This document shows positions 11,261 through 22,600 of a stretch of 64,000 nucleotides of DNA, piece by piece (positions within the stretch are counted from its first letter, which is position 1; each line of letters begins with the position of its first letter). Position numbers and translations under genes: made by a program. The stretch is from Plutella xylostella (lineage: Eukaryota > Arthropoda > Insecta > Lepidoptera > Plutellidae), in assembly GCF_932276165.1 (NCBI RefSeq), contig NC_064010.1, positions 2,604,001 through 2,668,000 on the forward strand. Reading direction: 5' to 3'. The notes beneath the pieces are model-generated. The model was not told the DNA's origin. It made no database searches and was given only the letters and a program-made list of their open reading frames with translations.

Positions 11261-11528
11261 GACGACCGAATGGCGTAGTGGTTAGTGACCCTGACTACTG
11301 AGCCGATGGTCCCGCGTTCGATTCCCAGCTGGGGCAGATATTTGTTTAGACACAGATATTTGTTCTCGGGTCTTGGATGTGCCCGTAAAATGGCAATAGG
11401 CCCGCCCCCTATTACATTTGGACTAACATAACACTCTGGCGAAAAGTATTGCAGCAATGCACCTCTGCCTACCCCACAAGGGAGTACATTAGTACAAGGC
11501 GTGAGTGCATGTGTGTGCGTCGTGTGTT
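11261..11528 (+). mobile_element. tRNA-derived SINE, type A
   Basis: Full-length copy. A 12-bp flanking duplication with one mismatch (GCTAAAAGCCCC at 11249-11260, GCTAAAAACCCC at 11529-11540) fixes its ends. The B box has changes (CGTTCGATTCC), so it is an older copy. Confidence 0.9.
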
Positions 11529-11540
11529 GCTAAAAACCCC

Positions 11541-12182
11541 ACAGCCCAGATTTTGGCATAATTTTATTTCTATTTTTATGTAGCCATAATATTTGTGTCC
11601 CACTGCCTGGGCGACTTTATTCCACTTCTCAAAAATGAATATTAGAATAATCTAAAAGCAGTATTATAATAAGCACTTAACACCATGTTATCACATGGTT
11701 ATCACTTACATAATGATCACGAGTAGGTCAGAACTAGGTAAGTAGGTAGGTAGGTAGGTACGCAAAAATATTTTAAATTTGCTTAATAAGGTAGGTATGT
11801 ACAAAGGCATTTATTTACCTGTAAACCAGTGAACAAAGGTAAGGAATGACACTCGCAAAACCTAGTCCGAACAATATTCCTTCGCTCAATAGGAAACTAA
11901 TTAATTCTCCATACAGTATAAGAATTACCCCTGTAGAAGCAGTCAGCCATGATTCCTTCCGTCTCACTCCGACCTGTACACTTGTAGGAGAGAGAAAGAG
12001 ATAGAGAGAGCCGGTAAGTAAATGAGTTGAGTTCATTTAGTATTCAGAAAATGAAACTCAATCATATTATTTCTCGACGCGTTTAGAGGAAAGCGTTGCA
12101 CCGGAGAGAATAAGTAATGCTTATCCCATTATTGTAGAGGTACCTATTACTTGTAGGTTTTCATTACGAATAAAAGAAACTT
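11541..12182. other. Non-coding stretch
   Basis: Contains a short GGTA microsatellite near 11742-11762 and no supportable exon. The 73-codon minus-strand ORF at 11815-12036 has hydrophobic content but no recognisable family. Confidence 0.35.
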
Positions 12183-12318
12183 AGGGCCACTTGCAGAAAC
12201 ATATTAAATCTAGATTTAGTGTCAAATCTCGATTTAAGAAAAGTCAGTCCATGTAAAATTTGACACTAAATCGGGATTTAACACTAAATCTAGATATAAT
12301 ATGTTTGTGCAAGTGGGG
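12183..12318. mobile_element. Palindromic MITE, single unit
   Basis: Same family as 3443-3718: GGGCCACTTGCAGAAACAT at the left, the complement with one change at the right (TTTGTGCAAGTGGGG), and CTAGATTTAGTGTC in each arm. Confidence 0.75.
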
Positions 12319-12382
12319 TGTAAAGAATAAAAACCGAATGTATGGTTAATAAAATAAGTAGGTAGGTATTTAAAATGCATCT

Positions 12383-12519
12383 TAGGGTCACTTTTACCAA
12401 ACACTAAACGTATTTAAAATGTATTTAAATCCAATTTTAAATACATTTTGTACTAACTAACAGACGTTTGACAGGCTGCTAAATAGGTTTAGCGTTTGGT
12501 GAAATTCAACCTTAAGATT
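12383..12519. mobile_element. MITE with TTTACCAAA-type ends
   Basis: The left end AGGGTCACTTTTACCAAACAC is mirrored at the right by GTTTGGTGAAATTCAACCTT. The centre contains TTTTGTACTAACTAAC and GTTTGACAGGC. A longer relative, split by another MITE, is at 42101-42497. Confidence 0.65.
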
Positions 12520-13537
12520 AGTTTTGTGTCAAACTGCATTATCATGAGGTTCTCTGCTATATGTAATAACTATTATCCGTCAACATAAAGTAGGTATACC
12601 CGCGAGCAATGAAAAACTCCCAGTGACATGGAGCGCTAATGACAAGTGGTACTTTTCAATTCACAATTTCAAACCAAAACACTCGCACCTTTGCGCAAGG
12701 CCGTCCTATCTTCTAAAGTAGAGTTTACGAAGACAGGCCTATGTGTGCACTCACGTATTTTAATACATGATCAAAATGAATAACTATATTTTAGTTACAA
12801 ATATTGTACACAAAATCCTCACCAAAACCCACGTTGTGAATTAAGCATGTAAATAGTTAATGAGACTGGCCTGACTCCCTCGCGCATGCACCGCTCCCGA
12901 CGTATGTAGGAAACCCGATTATGAAAAGCTTTGACGAGAGCGAGCAATTCGATTACAAATTATAAAGTTGGTACTACCTACTTCCGGTATTTTTTACGTT
13001 TGCGTCTTTTTTGTTTTTTTTAAATCTCTATTTTGTTATTGTTCTGAGAATCGTGTCGAACGGGGAGTATGAAAGTTAGTTTAGTGATATTTTATATCGC
13101 CTTCAGCTTATAAAATGCATGAAGTGCAAGTGACGTATATTGACTGCAAGTACCTTGTCCGGCTGTCTCTGGACAGTCAGCGACTGACGCTAATCTGACT
13201 GACTAATATAGTATGACCATGGTGACAAACCCATGTCACCGACACGCTAAGATGAAGACTTTATCGGCCTTTCTCATTTTGTCACCTTTTTATTCAGCTA
13301 ATTTTAACTTCCCAAAGTTCTCATTATCTGCAAAGAAAATGTTTTTCCTTAATAGGTCATCGATATCCTAACGATTTTCCTGTTTCTATTTATTGTTTAT
13401 TATATTATTATTTACAGCTTCCTTTGTCTGCCTGCCAAAAGATTAGGGAGTGATTTTCGATAGCATTTCATCGTAACGTAACATAATAATTGGATTAATT
13501 AATATGGATATATTATAGTATAATATATGATTATAAT
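12520..13537. other. Non-coding stretch
   Basis: No exon is supportable. A terminal fragment of the 13538 element family lies near 12599-12640, and a short repeat with GACAGTCAGCGACTGACGC and CCATGGTGACAAACCCATG lies at 13160-13255; relatives of the latter occur at about 21290 and 27450. Confidence 0.4.
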
Positions 13538-13860
13538 ACACTCACGGGCAATGAAAAGGTTCCACTGAGAAAAACACCAAATTACTCTTTAACGGAAAAG
13601 GCTAGCTTAATGATGCCTTCTGCAACATTGAAGTACAGTAAGGGGCAGATAAACCTGACCCCCCTCAGAAGCATTGTTAGTATGAAAGGGGGGTCAGGTT
13701 TCTTTGCACCTGACCGTACATTTAACAGAGCATCAGTACATTACAAACAACAAAAAACGGTAATATTTTGTACAAATTTTAAATTAAATGTTTGAAAAAA
13801 TTGGGGTCGTTTGGTGTCACCATTTTGTGAGTGGAACTATTTCATTGCCCGGGAGTGTAT
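13538..13860. mobile_element. Non-autonomous terminal-repeat element with internal hairpin
   Basis: The ends are inverted: ACACTCACGGGCAATGAAAA on the left and TTTCATTGCCCGGGAGTGT on the right. Inside, at about 13640-13715, a second perfect-type inverted repeat (AACCTGACCCCCCT and its complement) forms a hairpin and may be a small element inserted in the larger one. Family relative at 6229-6500. Confidence 0.65.
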
Positions 13861-15913
13861 TATAGAAATGTCGATGGTCACGTGACTCATTTACAGAGTG
13901 CTTTTTATTTTGCAAATTTTCAAAAGTCATACAGAACACACCCCCTGAGTCACCCCGTTTCCGTTGGTCTACTATTCACGGTATATACCTATATACTTGA
14001 CAGTTAGTTGATCAAATTCATACAAAAAATCATCAAATTATCAACTGTCAAGATAAGTACCTATATTTTAATTTTCTTACTATTGTGCGGCGACATCTGT
14101 CCGTCGCAGATAATTTTCACTTTAAACTGTCGAGGACTTTTAATTGTTTTGATCACTATCTACGTCTTTCATAACATTGAATATTCCAATTACGCAGCCC
14201 TTTTAGCTGTATTGTTAGAACTTTTTAAATGCAAGGAGTGTCTTTAACAGCGATTTTATTGCTGACGGCTTTATTAAACAAGCTATTATTACCATATTTA
14301 GTGGTTATTGGGATGTGTGTCTCTATTTAATAAACTATAAGTTATTATAATTACTATTAATCGAATGTGTAGGTACCTATACCAGAAAGAATGTCATACA
14401 TAATAATTATAATAAATTTACAAATGAAATGCCGGCCATTATAATACGCTGACCACTTTTGAAGAAATTTTAAGTACAAATATGTGACTATTTGTTTAAT
14501 AAAATAATTTCACAAAAAATCTTGCAATCTTTTTGTTTTTGCGGCATAATATCACAAGTTACACAGCCAACGAGTATTAAAAATAAAACAATGCGTAGCG
14601 ACCGGAAGTCACCGAGTCCCGCCACAATCATTCATTATTTGAAACGTGCAACACCTGGCCACAGAGCATTATGTACAAATGAGTTGCTCAAAAGAAGAAA
14701 AATAAACTCAACTAAACAACTGAACTGCATAGAGTGTCTATGGTTCCCACCGCCCCAACCAGCCAGTAATAACTATGGGCTATGATAATAGTCAAAGTCA
14801 AAGTCAAAGTCAAAATTTTTTATTCAGCGTAAAAATATAAAATTTTCTGATGAACGTCAATTTTTAAAAACTACTCTCCGTTCGGATAAGGGGGGCTCTT
14901 TCTGTCTATAAATAAGACTTCAGACTGCCATGAGGATATCTGACCTATCTATACCCAAATCAACAAGGCGTCAGATTCAACAAGAAATAAATTAATTTGT
15001 ATACTGAGTGTCTATCCAGTAGCAAACATGAAACCAAGTTGAAATATCAGCTACAGTAAGTACCTAAAGTAGTAAGTACCTACCTAGGTATATAACCTAC
15101 CAGGAACCACTTCTGCTGTCAGGAAACGCATCATATACGTTATATCCGGTCATATTGAGGTCCTGCCGTGGAAACAAAGGAGAGAATTCCTGGAAATTAG
15201 CACAGTCATTGGTGCTAATTCTTAATGTGAGACACGGGGGCTACTCTATACTGACGACAAACGAACGAAAGAGAGCTGTCGTGCAATCGGCATGTTTAAT
15301 ACAAGGAGATAGAGTCGTGGATCATGCAGCAGCGCTTAGTATTTGGTCATATAGAGTGACCTCTCTAGTGGCCCCACTGTATGAACGAATATTGGCAAGA
15401 TGGTCGAAAGTACATTTTGAGATTTTAAATATCGAATTTTCAATTGTTTAGAATTGTTTGTCTTAGAATGAAAAGTGACTAAGCATGAAATTGTGATGGT
15501 ACATTGTACGATTGTGGACCAAAGGCAGAAAAGTTATTTAATTCCGCGACCTAATAATCGATCTAATCTGTTCGAGGAATTTTATTAAAATATGATAGCT
15601 AAACTCAGTTAGTTACGCTATTTCAGAGAAATGTCATATGTGACCTATGATATTGATTATTTATACTAAAGACAAAGAGACCTAAATAACAACAATTTGA
15701 CGACAGTAATCATATCATTAAGTCCCGGTCACGTGTGTAACTTACGTATACTACTAAAGGACACTAAAGTGGACCCAAGCAAGGTAAAAAAGCAAATTAA
15801 AAAGGATGTCAGCTAATTGCAATATGGCGGTGCGTGTTCGACTTGACAACGCAGTAAACCGACATTTTTTTTAATGGGTTCCCGCCTTTTTTGTCGCTAT
15901 TAAAATTAAATTA
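13861..15913. other. Non-coding stretch with a short retroelement tail
   Basis: At 14790-14880 a run of GTCAAA repeats followed by TTTTTTATTCAGCG looks like a reverse-strand LINE or SINE 3' end. The ORFs at 14008, 14492 and 15155 (79-98 codons) match no domain I know and lack splice context. Otherwise nothing is recognised. Confidence 0.4.
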
Positions 15914-16182
15914 CGACCGAATGGCGTAGTGGTTAGTGACCCTGACTACTGAGCCGATGGTCCCGGGTTCGATTCCCGGCTGGGGCAGATATTTGTTTAA
16001 ACACAGATATTTGTTCTCGGGTCTTGGATGTGCCCGTAAAATGGCAATAGGCCCGCCCCCTATTACATTGGGACTAACATACACCCTGGCGAAAAGTGGG
16101 TGCAGCAATGCACCTCTGCCTACCCCGCAAGGGAGTACATTAGTACAAGACGTGAGTGCGTGTTTTTTTTTTTTTTTTTTTT
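15914..16182 (+). mobile_element. tRNA-derived SINE, type A, with poly-T tail
   Basis: Complete copy bounded by the 11-bp duplication AAATTAAATTA at 15903-15913 and 16183-16193. Its 3' tail is a long T run, instead of the GT tract of the other copies. The high similarity to the consensus suggests a young insertion. Confidence 0.9.
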
Positions 16183-16562
16183 AAATTAAATTAAACGATA
16201 ATTTGAATGTACCTGCGCAGGTTACTGGTAGCTTTTGGATTAATGTTATTAGAAAGCCTTGTACAACTAACATAAACGATCAAGAGTTATCATATACTTA
16301 GGTATTTTTTTTAGGTCACCTACTTATCACTTTCACCTGTTAGTGGATCTTAAAATTAAACTCCTAAATAAATTCATAGACCTACCGTATTTTAGTTTAG
16401 AGAAGGTTTACAAATGTCTTCCAACGCACAAATTACGACTGTTTGAGTCTGTCAAAAAGTCGAAGTGTGTATCTTTTGTAAAGTGACAAAAAGCCTACAA
16501 TGCCTTGGACCAAACATAACACATTGAATTTAATCAAAAACCCCATTTTCCAACCACTGAGC

Positions 16563-16690
16563 TCCAGTCAAACGCTTTTCCACCGCCGGCTCTAAACGTG
16601 TAACTTTCTTCCCCTTTCCACCACGGGCTCTAAACGTGCAACTTTCTTCCCATTTGACCACGGGCTCTAAACGCATCCCTTCCTCCCCAG
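16563..16690 (+). repeat. 38-bp tandem repeat running into a 3' splice site
   Basis: Three units of about 38 bases, each with GGGCTCTAAACGTGCAAC then CTTTCTTCCC, lie directly upstream of the exon at 16691. The last unit supplies the pyrimidine tract and the AG. The repeat thus duplicates the acceptor region itself. Confidence 0.7.
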
Positions 16691-19600
16691 GCGGCTGCAC
16701 GTTCCCGGCCGGCTGGACCGGCAGCTGGTTCCAGTCGGGGGCTCCGGGCCTCATCGCCGTCAACACCACCCACATACAGAGCAAGGGGGAATGCAGTGAA
16801 GCGGAGTCTTATGACAAGTTCCTGTTGTATGATCGGTGAGTTTTAGGTTATATTACCATTATAGTGTACAGTGAATAATAATGAATATTTGTGGAATTAT
16901 TTTTATTGTGAATAAATTACGCCCCAGACAGATCAGTTTTATGCAATACAAGCGCTACGATATACCTACTGTGGAACTACTACTCACTGCAACGCCATCT
17001 TTCGCTCTCATCTTTGCCTCCCTAGGGCAGAAAATGAAACGTCTATGACCACGGTTACAAACGCTATGAAAAAGAAAGGAGGCATTTGAAACTCACAAAA
17101 TAATAATGTGACAAAGCTTCCCATTTACCTACCTGCTTTTAACTACAACGGTTAATTTTAGATGAAATCATATTCTAATTATCAATCTTTAATGTTTCAG
17201 GAGCGATGACTGCTACAGATGTATGGTGATTCATGAAAAGCATGAAAGTGTTCTTCAATATAAAGAAAGTAAGTTTTTTACTATTCTAATTTTGAAATGA
17301 GTAATTTACTCTTTGATATTTCAATTAATACCTTTCAAGTTCACTAAGCATATCAATTTCTTTCTGAAATAGAATTGTACACTTAAATAGGTATATTGGT
17401 TTACAACTCATTAGGTTTTATTTATCTAGACATAGGTCACAGACTCATCTTTTTTTCACTAAATATAAATACTTAGGACATTGGTTTTAGTCTGGAGGTT
17501 ATATGAAAGACATATTTAAATCAAAAGAAATAGTGTTAAGACTTTTTAGTACTTAAGTAGTTACTATCACTCACAACAAAATTGTTTGACACTTTTATTA
17601 GTTCCCAACGTTGCCGACAATGGCACTTATCAAGATCTCATACTCTAATACAAATCCCGGTGGTCTACCTATCAAATAACCTATCAATAGTGTCAAAATT
17701 ACGCCCTGTACTATTTGCGGTATAGGATGGTGCGAGTGACTCCTCTGTCATCTAGGAACATTATCGAAACCGTTTCACCCAATATTACATTGGAATCAAT
17801 ATTGGAATGAGGGTAGTTTTTGTTTATTTCAGATGTCTTTATATTGATTTGATAGTAAATATTCCTATCTGACAGACGTCACCCACACTATCCTATAGCA
17901 CGCAAAGTTTTCACAACTGACAGCTGTCAAACTATAGGTACCTAACCTCAAATCGCTTTGTCATCCGCAGCTCTGTCAAACTATAACCTCAAACCGCTCT
18001 GTCCTCCACAGCTGTCAAACTATAAGCTAAAACCTCTTTTTCTTTCGTCATTGGTTAAAACCGTTCTGTGATCAACAGCTGTCAAAAGTCAAACTATAAC
18101 CTCAAACTTCTCCACAGCGTTCTGTTCGTCAAAAGCGTCGCTGTCGTCGCTATGCGACACGATCAACGGCGACGCGGCGCTGAACTCTCTGTTCCGCAAG
18201 CTGCCGCCGCCGCCGCCGCAGCCGTGCCCGTTCCGCCCGCCGCCGTTCACGTTTACTTATAACCGGTAAGATGTTTTCAAAATGGCGGACGCAGAGTAAG
18301 ATGGCCGACTCGTTTCAAAATAGCAGACTCATAGTACTGTTTCTTACTTACTAAATCTGCGGTTATAGCTAATTATAACTGATTGTGGATGGTATGGATT
18401 CATAGAATACGTCTACTTACTGCGTCTCATTTTTGCATATAACTTTTTACCAGGAACGTTAACTAGTATAAGTAAGCCAGGGACCAATTCCTTAGATTTA
18501 TTTTAAGTGCAAAATGGTGGTCCTGGAAGATGCATGCAGTGTTATTGTTATGGTATCTTAGGTACTAAACTATAAGTAACTATAGATGAGCGGCGACGGT
18601 ACGGGTATGTTATTGACGTCGATAAACTCGTTTATTCGCGTTTGTCTATGTCGATATCGAACTTTGTTCCGTAAGCTGCCGCCGCCGCCGCCGCAGCCGT
18701 GCCCCTTCCGCCCGCCGCCCTTCACGTTCACGTATAACCGGTAAGATGTTTTCAAAATGGCGGACGCAGAGTAAGATGGCTGACTCGTTTCAAAATGGCG
18801 GACGCTTAGTACTGTTTGTTATGGGCGACTAGTTTCAAAATGGCGGACGCTTAGTACTGTTTGTAATGGCCGACTAGTTTCAAAATGGCGGACGCTTCGT
18901 ACTGTTTGTAATGGCCGACTAGTTTCAAAATGGCGGACGCTTAATACTGTTTGTAATGGCCGACGAGTTTCAAAATGGCGAACGCGTAGTATAGGTAGCA
19001 TTGTTTATAAATACTAAATCTGCGAGTATAGCTAGTGATATCTGACGGTGATGCTGAAATGTGTAGGTTATGGATGATTCTACACATATCTTACCACTAC
19101 GTCGTAAGTCTGAAGACAAACCCTCAATTTCATGGCAGGCTGGAGATATCACACAATACAATCATTTAACAACCTAACCCCTCTTTCTTCCAGCGGCTAC
19201 GGGGAGTGCAACTCGCCGCCGTCCCGCGCCGAGAGCTGCACGGACGACTCGCGCCTGCTGCTGCGCTACATGGCGTGTCCCGACGTGCCGGGGACTGAGA
19301 GCAACGGTGAGTAGACTAGCTGCTGAAACTAGCGGCATCACGCTCTCTCTTAGGCGCGGTCAAACAGAAGAGACGGAGACGGGACACGACTTACGTCTGT
19401 TCTTTCTGGCCTGCGCCTTATAAGGGGGAATGGGAATGTGATGTTTTATTTTTTTCGGCATCGCCGTTTTATGTTAAAGCCAGTAGAGTTGATTAGACTC
19501 GCGGCTTCTGTTGCGCTACATGGCCTGTCCTGATGTTCCGGGGACTGAGAGCAATGGTGATAAAACTAGGGATGACTTTGTAATTATATGACCAGGAAGA

Positions 19601-22600
19601 TCAGACCTAAGGACACCAGAGATGATGATACAAAACTGCATATTGTTGCGATGTGAGCTCCAAAAACGTGCGACGTCACGCTCTTTCTTATGGAATATTT
19701 GCGATGCCTTGATTTTAACATAATACTTAAATATCTGTCTATTGCCCAAAACCCCAAACGGAATAACCAATTTTCGTCTAGTTTTAATTCCTTATTCTGA
19801 ATTCCAAAATCACAACATTCCGAAAACATTATTTAAAAAAATAAGCCTGTTTTTATTTTTTGTCTAACTCTCCACGTTTCTGTGTATTCCAGTGGAGGAG
19901 CTGGTGTGCCTGGCGACGTGGAAGGAGGGCTCCACGCGCTACCTGGTGGGGCAGGTGGCGCAGGTCAACAGGAGGAATTCCATAGCTTCTGATGAGGACA
20001 CTTACAGGTGACAATACAATACACTTTATTCGCACTAAGAACAAAAATTACAAAAATACTTAAAATATAAAACAGTACAATGAGGCGGCCTTATTAGCAA
20101 TCTCTAACAGAAAACCTTTGGATGGAACAGAGTGAGTTTATAAACCATTGTAAGGTAGCAGGTTACTACTATGTACTCACTGTCGAGTAGCGACTGAACG
20201 ACCTACAGGCAGCGGTAGTGTTTAGCCGAACGCTACTTTCATATCGCCATACAGATCATGGAGTACTAACTGAAGCAACTTCATAGGCATAATGAAAATT
20301 ATTTGCAAAAAGGGGGATGCGTGAAAGGTGTGACGCATCTCTATCTTATATCACATAATAATAAATAATAATAAATAATAAATTTTCTTTATTAGATTCG
20401 AAAAGAGTACAAGTTAGTAAAACTAAGATCCCTAGCTCCCCCACTAGGATAATATTTTTTTTTTTTTTCTTTTTATAAATATTTTACTAGGATAATATTG
20501 TGATCTTTATTATTGCGTCCGGCGCACAGAACAGAATTAATTATCTTACGGAATGCCCTAGACAGTGAGCAACTGATAAGCCCATAGTTCAGCTCTAATG
20601 TTTGTTACCCATTTCACACGCTAACAATAATGAACCATGTGAAACAAGCTGCCTTATAAGAGTCTTAGCCCATTTAACCCGTTAGTTAGAAGTTTTAGGA
20701 CACAAAATTTAACTAAACCCTTTTCGTAAAAAATCTAACCCTATACCCTGCCCCAATTCCAGATGCTTCGTGTACAAGGGCCAGCACAGCGAGAAGGGCA
20801 TGATGTACTACATCGCGCAGAGCGGGGACGCCACCTGCAACGGACTGTCCTCACCCACTGATGGCAGCCGGACTATGCGGCTTACTAACAGTACGTATCA
20901 TCATCCATCATCTTCTTCCTAGCCTTGTCCTTATTTAGGGTCGGCTGTGTGCGGTATGTCATGACATTTTACCGTATCATCATCATCATCATCATCTATG
21001 TAGACGGCACCGGAAACGGACTGAATGATGGCAGTCGCACCATGCAGTTTACTAGCAGCATGTATCCTACATATGTAATATGTTATACTTTATTAATCCG
21101 AAAGGGGTAGTCAGAGGTGATGTCGCCACAGTGACAAACCCTTGCCAAATTTATTTATTTATTTTATTTTTTATTTTATTTTTTTAGGAAAACTTAACTT
21201 AACTAAAACTAAATGTAAGTGTGTCTTGTGTTTGTCACTGACACTGGCGTGGGTTGCACGAAAGGAGGCCCCCGTATGACCGACCCGGTCTGGCGCACTC
21301 TGGGCAGTCATCGAATCGACTGTCGCTATTCTGACTGGCTAATCGTTTCACCACGATGACAATCCCTCACTGACATACACCGCTTAGAGGAATCCATCAG
21401 ACATTCCAACTACAACATTGCAAGTGTGATGGACATGTCGCGTGATAAATCGGTGGACCAGTCCAACCGTCAGTGCCACGTTTCTACACCATATGTCACC
21501 GTATTTAATATTTAAATATCTGTTTCCAGGCGACGACGAGCACCACCGCTGCCACTTCCCCTCCTGGATCGTGGAGCACCACAAGTGGTTCAGCTTGGAC
21601 CACTCGCACCAGTACCACTTCACCACTAAAAACGCCACTCTCAAGGTAAACTTGCTGCAGTTTATGTGCGCCTGGTACTTTTAACGATAAATAATAAACC
21701 AATTTATTTTCAGATTATTAAATCCATACAATGTGTTAGTAACGATGTGTCCTTAGCTTATGTTAGTAAACAATATAGTCACAAAAAATAATGTAAAATA
21801 ATAACCAAAATTAAATAAGATGAATACTAAACGATGAAATACAATGACAGGAATAAAATAAAATAAAATAATACAGTCAGATTTATATAAATTTAAAATG
21901 TCATGCATAAAAAGCAGTCATATAGAATATAATAAATAGGATTCGCATACAATGTAAGAAAATAATAAGTTTCAAAAACAAACAAGTAAACCAGTGTTAA
22001 AAAGCACGTTGAACTGGCATGGGCGGGACGTGCAGACCTGACCAATGCTGCAGGAAGGGGCCATCCAACCTCTCGGCTATAATCCTTAGGAAACTGTTGC
22101 CGCTGCCACGAGTCCTACACATCAGTGATGCTGCTCTTTTTCACAAGATTGCCTGAAATCCGTCAGTCCACAGAACCTCGGAAAATAAAGAGATACTTAT
22201 TCTCATTTATTTTACGAAGACTAAGTATAGTTCTGGTTAAACTCGGCTTTAGACTACTATGAAAGCTCGGGACTACGAGTAAAACAGTTCTAAACCAGAA
22301 CAGAACTGTATATATAGTCTTCGTGTGATAATAAGTAGTAGTAGGTACCTATGTAGTGGACCGGTAGCTCTGATAAAGAACGATTTGAAAGAAAGAAGAA
22401 AATAAAGAAAGAAAATTCATTTATTTCTATCTAATACACACAGAAACAACACATACATACGTTTACAAGAAAAAAATAAAAAGCAATAAAAATAAATAAA
22501 AAATGAGCATGAATGTTGATTTAATTATGTTTGTAATGATCATCATCATCACCATAATTAAAGATGTAATTTCACACGTGTCACGTGTGGTGCATGAAAA

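Noticed and set aside
15155..15451. 98-residue ORF as a small gene
   Set aside because: No recognisable domain, signal or splice context; such ORFs are expected by chance in this much non-coding DNA.
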